DNA of 15,123 bases from Actinomycetes bacterium (lineage in GTDB: Bacteria; Actinomycetota; Acidimicrobiia; Acidimicrobiales; Palsa-688): contig JAKAWM010000009.1 of NCBI GenBank assembly GCA_021827285.1, positions 1 to 15,123 of the forward strand, given 5' to 3'. The notes under the pieces are model-generated. The model had not been told where the DNA came from, did no database searches, and saw nothing but the letters and a program-made list of their open reading frames with translations. Below, piece by piece: positions 1 to 5,564 of this stretch (its first letter is position 1; every line of letters starts with the position of its first letter). The translations under genes were made by a program, and so were the position numbers.

Positions 1-10
1 GTGACCACTG

Positions 11-30
11 GGATGGCCCCGGGGGCATCC
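11..30. repeat. 20-bp GC-rich inverted repeat
   Basis: Two 10-base arms, GGATGGCCCC and GGGGGCATCC, are reverse complements except for one pair. As RNA this would form a short stem around a CCGG loop. No T-tract follows, so a terminator is only one option; an operator or chance GC palindrome is also possible. Confidence 0.35.
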
Positions 31-63
31 AGCGGTCGCCACGAGCATCTCGGGGCCTACCAA

Positions 64-82
64 ATACCACCGTAGGTATACT
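64..82 (+). promoter_or_regulatory. -10 box overlapped by ATACC/GGTAT palindrome
   Basis: ATACC at 64-68 and GGTAT at 75-79 form an inverted repeat with a 6-nt centre. The right arm overlaps TATACT (77-82), a strong -10 box, and the DUF302 GTG start lies 28 nt downstream of it. No convincing -35 is seen. A palindrome on the -10 suits a repressor. The ATACC...GGTAT pattern resembles operators of the CsoR/FrmR family of metal and sulfur sensors; that match is from memory and no regulator gene is visible in this window. Confidence 0.45.
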
Positions 83-110
83 GGGCATGACCTAAGAACG
101 GAGGTGGCCG

Positions 111-506
111 GTGGACGCTTTTGAGGTAACGCTGGACGAGCCTCTCAGCGCCGCGGAAGCGGCCGTCCGTCGCGTGCTGTCAGAGGAGGGTTTCGGGATC
201 CTTACCGAGATCGACGTGGCGGCGACGTTGGAGGCAAAGCTCGGAGTACACCGACCACCCCTAAAGATCCTCGGCGCCTGCAACCCGTCGTTCGCCCACC
301 GAGCCCTCGGCATCGACCCCGCCCTGGCGCTGCTCCTGCCCTGCAACGTGGTGCTCGAGGATGCCGGCAAGAGCCGTACCCGAGTGGCCGTCGCCGATCC
401 GCGGGTGGTCCTTTCCGCTGGGGGCAACAATGGTGATGCGGCCGTCGCGCTCGCGACCGAGGCCTCTTTGGCGTTAGAGCGGGCCGTCGCTCACCTGGCC
501 GGTTGA
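111..506 (+). CDS. DUF302 domain protein
   Basis: A 131-residue cytoplasmic protein that is essentially one DUF302 domain. The family hallmarks are visible: a G-F-G-I-L-T-E-I-D segment at residues 27-35, an A-T-L-E-A-K-L-G helix, ILGACNP around Cys57, and LLLPCNV around Cys78, followed by a V-x-V-x-DP strand. The start is GTG with a strong GGAGGTGG ribosome site at 100-107. The biochemical role of DUF302 is unknown; such genes are often found near metal, sulfur or redox genes, and the two conserved Cys residues fit a redox or metal role, but that is inference. It stands 5' of the flavin electron-transfer genes on the same strand, with its own promoter and a possible stem-loop after it, so it may be a separate unit. 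Confidence 0.88.
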   Translation: MDAFEVTLDEPLSAAEAAVRRVLSEEGFGILTEIDVAATLEAKLGVHRPPLKILGACNPSFAHRALGIDPALALLLPCNVVLEDAGKSRTRVAVADPRVVLSAGGNNGDAAVALATEASLALERAVAHLAG

Positions 507-543
507 ACCGCAGCTGATCGCGCGCCCGTGACGCTCCGGCCAG
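495..543 (+). repeat. Widely spaced inverted repeat at the DUF302 3' end
   Basis: CTGGCCGG (495-502) and CCGGCCAG (536-543) are perfect 8-bp complementary arms 33 nt apart, bracketing the DUF302 stop codon. It could form a stem after the gene, but the loop is long and there is no T-tract, so termination is uncertain. Confidence 0.25.
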
Positions 544-553
544 CGACCAGAGT

Positions 554-578
554 GTTCATAACCAGCGTTCATAACAAT
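554..578 (+). promoter_or_regulatory. Direct repeat of GTTCATAAC over a putative -10
   Basis: The 9-mer GTTCATAAC occurs at 554-562 and again at 567-575, a 13-nt period. The second copy runs into TAACAAT (572-578), a -10-like box that ends 5 nt before the GTG at 584. The layout suits a promoter with a tandem-site regulator of the response-regulator type, but the factor is unknown and no good -35 is seen. Confidence 0.4.
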
Positions 579-583
579 GTCAG

Positions 584-2032
584 GTGTCGTCACCAGACTG
601 GACCCGTGAGCGGTTACCAGACGAAGGGGCCCCAGTGAGCCCCGCGGCTACCCGCGCCCGGGCCCCCGGTCACCAGCCCACCCTTGCGCCGGAGCGCGCT
701 GGCACGGGCTTGCGGGCACACCGACCGCTGCCTTGGGTCCCTACTGTGTGTTCGGGGCTCGCCGGGCTGGGTTTTGGCGCCGTCATGGCCTCGTCGATCA
801 CCTCTGAAACCTGGTCCGCCTTTCGAGCCGCCGGTGGAGTGGCCATCTTCCTGGGGAGCGCCACGGGGATGGCCGGCACCTACCTCGCTCTGTTAATGGT
901 CCTCCTGGTGTCGCGCGTACCCATCATCGAGCGGGCCCTCGGGCAGGACGGCCTGTTGCGCTGGCACCGCCGCTTGGCGCCCTGGCCGATCTGGCTGATC
1001 GTGGCGCATGTGGTACTGCTGAGTGTGGGCTACGCGCAATCCGCCCACCGGGCCATCTGGCCCGAGCTCGGCACCGTGGTCGGCACGTTCCCGTGGATGA
1101 TCGAGGCGACCGCCGCGTTTGCGCTGATGGCCCTGCTGGCCACCATCTCGATCAGGGCGATCCGCCGCCGCATCGGGAGAGAACGCTGGTGGGCGCTCCA
1201 CCTCGGCATGTACCTGGCCTTGGCACTGGCTTTTGCCCACATCCTGGTGATCGGCCCGTCGTTCGTCAACCATCCCTTGGCCCGCTCCCTCTGGATCGCG
1301 CTGTGGCTGGCCACCGCCGGCCTGGTGATCGTCTACCGCTTCGGGCTACCCCTCGTCCGGTCCTTGCGCTACGGCCTTCAGGTGGCCGAGGTGCGACCTG
1401 AAGCACCCGGGGTCGTCTCGGTCATCTGCCGTGGCCGGCACCTGGACCGCCTGAGGGTCTCGGGGGGGCAGTTTTTCGAGTGGCGTTTCCTGGCCCCCGG
1501 TATGTGGTGGCAAGCCCACCCATTTACCCTGTCTGCCCGGCCCAAGCCACCCTTCCTTCGCCTCACCGTCAAGGCTCTCGGTGATTTTTCTTCCTCCCTG
1601 GCTGGCCTGCGTCCAGGCACCAAGGTGCTCATCGAAGGGCCCTACGGCGCTTTCACTTCTCATGCCCGGCGGAGGCGCAAGGCACTTTTGATCGCCGGTG
1701 GGATCGGTGTGACGTCCATCCGTGCGCTCCTAGAGGATCTGCCCGAGAGCACCGAACCGGTGGTCGTCCTCCGGGCCTCGTCATCTAAAGACCTGGCTTT
1801 AGCGCCCGAGGTGGCCGAACTGGCGCAGCGGCGCAAGGGAAGGGTGCACGAACTGGTCGGGTCACGCTCAGCGGTTAAGCTGGAGCGGTTACCTGAACTG
1901 GTGCCTGATTTTCGTAAACGAGACTTGTACATTGCGGGGCCAACGGAGTTCGTTGACCACGTCACTAACATGTTCACCCGCCTGGGCGTCCCGGCCGACG
2001 CTCTGCACTTCGAGGCTTACGCTCTACCATGA
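584..2032 (+). CDS. Ferric reductase-like transmembrane flavocytochrome (ferredoxin reductase family)
   Basis: A 482-residue integral membrane oxidoreductase that should pass electrons from cytoplasmic NAD(P)H through FAD and membrane heme to the outside. Residues ~52-255 form the ferric-reductase-like helical domain, with two His pairs for bis-heme ligation: His128/His142 and His206/His219. The FNR-like half follows: HPFTLS (312-317, FAD), GPYG (352-355), AGGIGVTS (371-378, nucleotide binding) and AGPTEFV (451-457). The start is ambiguous: GTG 584 fits a leaderless message, while GTG 635 (residue 18) has an AAGGGG ribosome site and would remove only a poorly ordered N-terminus. The stop is 10 nt before the FMN-binding protein start, so the genes are co-transcribed and probably translationally coupled. 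The final acceptor may be the flavinylated partner encoded next. Confidence 0.9.
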   Translation: MSSPDWTRERLPDEGAPVSPAATRARAPGHQPTLAPERAGTGLRAHRPLPWVPTVCSGLAGLGFGAVMASSITSETWSAFRAAGGVAIFLGSATGMAGTYLALLMVLLVSRVPIIERALGQDGLLRWHRRLAPWPIWLIVAHVVLLSVGYAQSAHRAIWPELGTVVGTFPWMIEATAAFALMALLATISIRAIRRRIGRERWWALHLGMYLALALAFAHILVIGPSFVNHPLARSLWIALWLATAGLVIVYRFGLPLVRSLRYGLQVAEVRPEAPGVVSVICRGRHLDRLRVSGGQFFEWRFLAPGMWWQAHPFTLSARPKPPFLRLTVKALGDFSSSLAGLRPGTKVLIEGPYGAFTSHARRRRKALLIAGGIGVTSIRALLEDLPESTEPVVVLRASSSKDLALAPEVAELAQRRKGRVHELVGSRSAVKLERLPELVPDFRKRDLYIAGPTEFVDHVTNMFTRLGVPADALHFEAYALP

Positions 2033-2042
2033 GGTTTTTCCG

Positions 2043-2546
2043 GTGCCACCGTCCAAGTTGAACCGTGCCGGGGTCGCGGCGGTGTCCAGCGTCGCGGGGT
2101 TCGCCTTCGTGCTCCTAGCTCACACGGCCGGGCATAGAACACCAACCGCGCCGGGCCAGTCGATGTCCGGGCCGGCCGCCGCTACAGCTCCGCCCTCACA
2201 GGGGCAGGCCTCGCCCGGGCCGGCCGCGACGACCACGACCCCCGCGACAGGGGCCCCGGCAGCGGGTGGCCTGGCGAGCGCCGTTGGCCAGAACGAGCAA
2301 TACGGGTACGGGGTGCTATCGGTCAAGGTGACGGTGAGCGGGCGACGCATCGTGGACGTTTCGGTAGCCACCCTGCAAACGGCCGAACAGTACTCTCAGT
2401 CTCTGGCCCAGCAAGTTATCCCTATGCTCCGTCACGAAGTCCTAAGCGCCCAGACCACTCAGGTCTACGCCGTGTCCGGCGCCACGTACACGAGCGAGGC
2501 GTACCTCTACTCGGCCCAGTCGGCCCTCGACAAGCTGCACGTATAA
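2043..2546 (+). CDS. Membrane-anchored FMN-binding domain protein (flavinylation target)
   Basis: A 167-residue extracytoplasmic electron carrier. Residues ~9-30 are a hydrophobic signal-anchor, ~31-82 a Pro/Ala/Thr/Gly-rich linker, and ~85-167 an FMN_bind domain. The C-terminal motif is V-S-G-A-T-Y-T; the Thr of SGAT (residue 148) is the position that ApbE links to FMN by a phosphoester bond in NqrC-type proteins. GTG 2043 is chosen because GAGG lies 8 nt upstream, inside the end of the flavocytochrome gene; the same frame is open further upstream but overlaps that gene with non-family sequence. It sits between an electron-donating flavocytochrome and ApbE, so all three partners needed to load and reduce the flavin are together. 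There is only one FMN domain, a minimal version of this family. Confidence 0.87.
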   Translation: MPPSKLNRAGVAAVSSVAGFAFVLLAHTAGHRTPTAPGQSMSGPAAATAPPSQGQASPGPAATTTTPATGAPAAGGLASAVGQNEQYGYGVLSVKVTVSGRRIVDVSVATLQTAEQYSQSLAQQVIPMLRHEVLSAQTTQVYAVSGATYTSEAYLYSAQSALDKLHV

Positions 2547-2570
2547 CCGCCGGTCTCCCGCCGATAGGAC

Positions 2571-3356
2571 ATGTGGGCAATGGCCCTAGCTGCCGACGTC
2601 GTTAGGGCGGAACCGGTAATGGGGACCGTGGTCTCCTTCCACGTGTTCGCGGGGCGCTGCCGCCGGGACAAGACAGAGGCGGCGGTGGACGAGGCCTGCC
2701 GAGAGCTGCACCGCCTGGAGGCCATCTTCAGCACCTGGGTGGCCGACAGCCCCATGAGCCGGTTGCGAGCAGGCCGGATCGGCCTTGACCAGCTGCCGCC
2801 AGAGATCCCTGCCGTCCTTGATCTCTGCCGCCGGGCGAAGGACTTATCAGGGGGTTGGTTCGACCCCTGGGCCATGCCAGGAGGCGTTGACCCGACCGGC
2901 CTGGTCAAAGGCTGGGCCGTGGAGCAGGCAATTGGCATCCTGCGTGAAGCCGGGGTGGGGGCTGCCCTGGCCAACGGCGGCGGCGATATCGCTCTGTTCG
3001 GGCACCCGCCTGACGCTCCCAACTGGCGAGTGGGTGTCCGTCACCCCTGGCGCTCCAACGCTTTTGCCTGCGTACTTGAGGTGAGTTCCGCCATCGCCAC
3101 ATCGGGGCCCTATGAAAGAGGGCTGCACCTCATAGACCCGCACGACGGGTCCAGGGCGCAAAGGAGCGCCTCGGCAACGGTCATCGGGCCATCTTTGGCG
3201 CTAGCCGATGCCTTGGCGACTGCAGTGGCCGTCGGGGCCCGGGAGGCCTTGAGGGTAATAAGTGGGCTCGAAGGCTACGGTGCCTACTGGATCGGCCCGG
3301 ATGGGTCAGAAGAGGCAACCTCGGGGTTCAACAGGGCCTTGCACCGGGCAGGCTAG
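2571..3356 (+). CDS. apbE: FAD:protein FMN transferase (ApbE family)
   Basis: Transfers FMN from FAD to a Thr/Ser in target proteins, here most likely the SGAT motif of the protein encoded 24 nt upstream. The 261-residue protein has the ApbE signature blocks in order: EPVMGT (14-19), FDPW (97-100), DPTGLVKGWA (107-116), NGGGDI (135-140), an ATSGPYERG segment (176-184), HLIDPHDG (186-193) and LADALATA (211-218), the last holding Mg-binding and catalytic residues. There is no signal peptide or lipobox, unlike many Gram-negative ApbE lipoproteins, although its presumed target domain lies outside the membrane. ATG 2571 is the longest start; ATG 2580 has a better-spaced AGGA and is about equally likely. 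It is the last gene of the redox operon and converges on the PAP2 gene. Confidence 0.92.
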   Translation: MWAMALAADVVRAEPVMGTVVSFHVFAGRCRRDKTEAAVDEACRELHRLEAIFSTWVADSPMSRLRAGRIGLDQLPPEIPAVLDLCRRAKDLSGGWFDPWAMPGGVDPTGLVKGWAVEQAIGILREAGVGAALANGGGDIALFGHPPDAPNWRVGVRHPWRSNAFACVLEVSSAIATSGPYERGLHLIDPHDGSRAQRSASATVIGPSLALADALATAVAVGAREALRVISGLEGYGAYWIGPDGSEEATSGFNRALHRAG

Positions 3357-3376
3357 CCAAGGCCCCAGGGCGCTAG
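3353..3376. terminator. Possible hairpin between convergent genes
   Basis: CTAGC (3353-3357) pairs with GCTAG (3372-3376), with an inner GCC/GGC stem around CCAG and a 4-nt bulge. It begins at the apbE stop codon and lies between two convergent genes, where a terminator is expected. There is no T-tract, so the call is weak. Confidence 0.3.
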
Positions 3377-3402
3377 GGCGAAAACTCGTCCTTGCGACGC
3401 GC

Positions 3403-4212
3403 TCACTCGGCAGCATCGGGTGAAGTCCCGGCCTGGGCTTGCGTTACACCGCCAGTGACGGCGGGCCCCGGCCGCCGGAACAGCGACCCCAGGGCGGTGG
3501 GCTCGACAAGGTCGAGCACCTGGTAGGCCAACGGACGCAGCAGCGACAGCAGGATCACGACCAGCGACGACATCAGGTAGCCCGCCACCACGTCGCCGGG
3601 ATAGTGCACCCCCACATAGATCCGGGCAAAACAAAGGAACAAACCAAGGACGATGGCGACCGCGGCCAGGGCCCGCGCCGGCCCAATGCTGGCCCGACCT
3701 GCCCCCTCGGGCACAGTGTGCCCGTGGTCTGCGCCACGACGACGTTGCCACACCTTCGCACCCACGATGAGCAGGAGCGACGTAGTGAGCCCTCCCGCGA
3801 TGACGGAGTGGTCCGAGGGGAACGAATAATCGTGGGCTTTAGCCACAAGAACAAGAGCTTGGGGGTGGGTGACAAAAGGCCTCAGCTCCTTGGCCGCGTG
3901 GGCAACAAGCTGAGTGAAGCCCAGGGACACAACGGTCCCGATCCCACCGAGGACGAGAAGCACGGCGGGTCTTGGCGCCCGCCGCCACCACGCCACTGTG
4001 TATGCAACCACGAAGGCTAAAGCGAGGAGCACGGGACCGAGCCACAACGCGTAGGCGTGCATGAAACCGTGAGCCCACGCCGTCTCTCGGGAAAAGTGGT
4101 TGATGTCGAGGTAGACCGAAGTATTTAACCCCTTGGGGGGCAGTACCTTCACGTCAGCGAATACCCCGCTTGGCAGAGGAGGTGACTGGAGCACGGTGAA
4201 GGTTTCCAACAT
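3403..4212 (-). CDS. PAP2-family membrane phosphatase
   Basis: A 269-residue polytopic membrane protein of the phosphatidic acid phosphatase type 2 superfamily, which removes phosphate from lipid phosphates or pyrophosphates (for example undecaprenyl pyrophosphate). The three catalytic motifs are present: K108-EL-R111-P112, S-F-P-S-D-H-S at 130-136 with His135, and A-R197-x5-H203-x3-D207. The second motif has PSDH where PSGH is usual, and the first motif spacing between Lys and Arg-Pro is short. Hydrophobic segments lie near 57-75, 83-107, 138-153, 180-200 and 209-226. A tail of about 45 residues after the last helix is Pro/Gly/Ala-rich. The start has AGGA very close to the ATG. Its substrate cannot be told from sequence; it is a single-gene unit convergent with apbE. 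Confidence 0.88.
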   Translation of the reverse strand: MLETFTVLQSPPLPSGVFADVKVLPPKGLNTSVYLDINHFSRETAWAHGFMHAYALWLGPVLLALAFVVAYTVAWWRRAPRPAVLLVLGGIGTVVSLGFTQLVAHAAKELRPFVTHPQALVLVAKAHDYSFPSDHSVIAGGLTTSLLLIVGAKVWQRRRGADHGHTVPEGAGRASIGPARALAAVAIVLGLFLCFARIYVGVHYPGDVVAGYLMSSLVVILLSLLRPLAYQVLDLVEPTALGSLFRRPGPAVTGGVTQAQAGTSPDAAE

Positions 4213-4220
4213 TTTCCTAG

Positions 4221-4236
4221 TTTACCTACAGGTGAA
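4221..4236. promoter_or_regulatory. Palindrome in the PAP2 promoter
   Basis: The 16-bp TTTACCTACAGGTGAA matches its reverse complement except for transition mismatches; the core ACCT-AC-AGGT is perfect. On the minus strand it overlaps a -10-like TAAACT (4224-4219), about 10 nt upstream of the ATG. It is a candidate operator. Confidence 0.4.
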
Positions 4237-4248
4237 CGGACGGTAACA
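4231..4248 (-). promoter_or_regulatory. Pho-box-like tandem repeat upstream of the PAP2 gene
   Basis: On the minus strand TGTTACC (4248-4242) is followed exactly 11 nt later by GTTCACC (4237-4231). GTTCACC in 11-nt direct repeats is the PhoP-binding PHO box of Streptomyces. One unit here is perfect and one is degenerate (4 of 7). A phosphatase is a sensible phosphate-starvation target, but two units can occur by chance. Confidence 0.3.
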
Positions 4249-4332
4249 AAAGCCCTCGTAAGCTACCACACCCTGTCACCCAGCACGGCGCGCCAAGCCG
4301 GGGGGAGCCCACGCCGCGGCCAACGAGGACGG

Positions 4333-5355
4333 CTACGCTCGGCCGGGGTCGGTAGAACCCCTGATGACCAAGGTCCCCTCATGGTGCCTAGTCCCCCCAC
4401 CGACACGAGCACCCCCGATCATGGCGAACAGGTCGTTCACGGCACTGGCGCCAAGATGTTCGAGATCCATGTCCAGCGTGGTCAGCGCCGGTTCGGTATC
4501 CAGGGCAAAGGTCGTCCAGTTGTCGTAGCCGGTAATGGCGACGTCCTCGGGGACCCGGCGGCCCGATGCAATAACGGCCTCCAGCGCGGCCGCCGCTAGT
4601 TGGTCGTTGCCGCAGGCAATGGCATCGATGTCCGGCGCCTCGGCCAGGACATCCTGCGTCGCCTGGCGCGCCCAACGCTGGGACCAGGTGCCGTACTTCA
4701 CAGGCGTGACCAGCTTCAGCCCATGCTCGTTCAGGCAATGTGCGATACCCGAGACACGCTCTTGTACTGCCGGCGAATGCTCGGGCCCAGTGATATGCGC
4801 GATACGAGCGCGACCGGTAGCTACTAGATGGTTGACGACAGTGACCGCGCCGGCAAAGTCATCCGCCAAATGCACCACGTCACGTGAATTACTGGTGGCG
4901 CCGTATACGTAAACGCAGGGGATCTTAACCGATTCGGTGAGCGAGGGCGTCGGCTCCTGCATGTCACCAACTATGACCAACCCATCCACGTGACGCTGGC
5001 GCAACATGATAGCCAAGTCAGCGAACCGCTCTACTACGCCTCGCGCATCGGCGATAATGGCCGAGAAATTACGCCGTTCGAGCACCGACTGCGCGCCGAT
5101 AACAATCGGCATCGCGAACCGATGTACCGTGGGGTCCCTAAGGAGAACGCCGATTATGCTGCTCTGACCGCTCGCTAGGCTCTTAGCGACGAGATTCGGG
5201 GCGTATGACAATTTCTTGGCGGCACGCAGCACGCGTTTTCGCGTGGCCTCAGAGATCCGGTCCCGCCCATTGATGGCCTTTGACGCCGTGGTGAGAGAGA
5301 CGCCGGCAAGCTGTGCCACGTCCGTCAGTGTCGGTGGTCGGCCCGCTTGCACCAC
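4333..5355 (-). CDS. LacI-family transcriptional repressor of the sugar operon
   Basis: A 340-residue LacI/GalR regulator. Residues ~9-30 form the helix-turn-helix (TLTDVAQLAGVSLTTASKAI), ~54-64 the hinge helix (N-L-V-A-K-S-L-A-S-G-Q), and ~66-335 a periplasmic-binding-protein-like ligand domain with the usual G-N-D-Q-L-A and A-I-T-G-Y-D-N segments. It is divergent from the GH127 gene, so it most likely represses the downstream arabinoside operon and is released by a sugar from that pathway. Two GTG codons in tandem (5355 and 5352) begin the frame; TATACT on the minus strand (5364-5359) ends 6 nt before GTG 5352, with no clear ribosome site, which suggests a leaderless message starting at about 5352. 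Ligand identity cannot be read from the sequence. Confidence 0.93.
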   Translation of the reverse strand: MVQAGRPPTLTDVAQLAGVSLTTASKAINGRDRISEATRKRVLRAAKKLSYAPNLVAKSLASGQSSIIGVLLRDPTVHRFAMPIVIGAQSVLERRNFSAIIADARGVVERFADLAIMLRQRHVDGLVIVGDMQEPTPSLTESVKIPCVYVYGATSNSRDVVHLADDFAGAVTVVNHLVATGRARIAHITGPEHSPAVQERVSGIAHCLNEHGLKLVTPVKYGTWSQRWARQATQDVLAEAPDIDAIACGNDQLAAAALEAVIASGRRVPEDVAITGYDNWTTFALDTEPALTTLDMDLEHLGASAVNDLFAMIGGARVGGGTRHHEGTLVIRGSTDPGRA

Positions 5356-5358
5356 TCA

Positions 5359-5364
5359 AGTATA
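5359..5364 (-). promoter_or_regulatory. -10 box of the LacI-type gene (leaderless)
   Basis: TATACT reads on the minus strand from 5364 to 5359. The second GTG of the repressor gene starts 6 nt downstream, the distance expected for a transcription start at the codon itself. No good -35 is present. Confidence 0.5.
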
Positions 5365-5397
5365 TGCGTTGCGCGCCCACCGCGCATCCTCCGGTTG

Positions 5398-5411
5398 GGA
5401 ATGCGCTTTCG
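5398..5411. promoter_or_regulatory. Operator-like palindrome near the repressor promoter
   Basis: GAATGCGCTTTC (5399-5410) is a 12-bp palindrome with one mismatched pair and a central CG, the form typical of LacI-family operators. It lies upstream of the repressor's -10. A neighbouring TGGAACCG (5415-5422) matches one operator half-site only. Confidence 0.45.
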
Positions 5412-5465
5412 CTCTGGAACCGAGCTTTCAACCACCACATTCAGGCTCAGTTTTGGCCAGCTGAC

Positions 5466-5494
5466 TTGACGGCCTGGTCGACCGGGGGTAGCGT
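5466..5494 (+). promoter_or_regulatory. Promoter of the GH127 operon
   Basis: TTGACG (5466-5471) and TAGCGT (5489-5494) are separated by exactly 17 nt. This is the best sigma70-like promoter in the window and predicts a start near 5501 with a leader of about 64 nt before the GH127 ATG. Confidence 0.6.
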
Positions 5495-5500
5495 TTCCCC
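5485..5500. promoter_or_regulatory. LacI-type operator over the -10 of the GH127 promoter
   Basis: GGGGTAGCGTTTCCCC is a 16-bp near-palindrome with central CG and two mismatched pairs, and it covers the TAGCGT -10 box. Repressor bound here would block RNA polymerase directly. The half-sites resemble the general TGnAAnCG pattern of the family. Confidence 0.5.
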
Positions 5501-5564
5501 GCTGAGCGCAACGACCGGAGCCGGTCGCCGCCGGTTGATGCGCGACGCTCGGGAGGCAGAGGGT

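Larger units (their letters stand above)
1..88 (-). other. Upstream flank; possible truncated divergent ORF start
   Basis: No gene can be assigned here. On the minus strand two frames stay open to the window edge, one from an ATG at 88-86 and one from an ATG at 48-46; the latter has an AGG about 7 nt upstream. Either could be the start of a divergent gene sharing the control region of the DUF302 gene, but only 16-29 codons are visible and neither is recognisable. On the plus strand the frames from the window edge stop at 75 and 95 with no recognisable content. Confidence 0.15.

Noticed and set aside
577..609. ATG at 577 as a start for the flavocytochrome
   Set aside because: It is in another frame and reaches a stop after ten codons.
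1932..2042. Upstream extension of the FMN-binding protein
   Set aside because: It overlaps the flavocytochrome C-terminus out of frame, and the signal-anchor follows GTG 2043 with a good ribosome site.
3439..4020. 193-residue plus-strand ORF opposite the PAP2 gene
   Set aside because: Composition is rich in Gln, Arg, His and Asp, typical of antisense to membrane helices; the PAP2 catalytic motifs on the other strand are decisive.
5313..5564. Long N-terminal extension of the GH127 protein
   Set aside because: It would cover the repressor start, both operator-like sites and the promoter; ATG 5565 has an ideal ribosome site and gives the normal family length.
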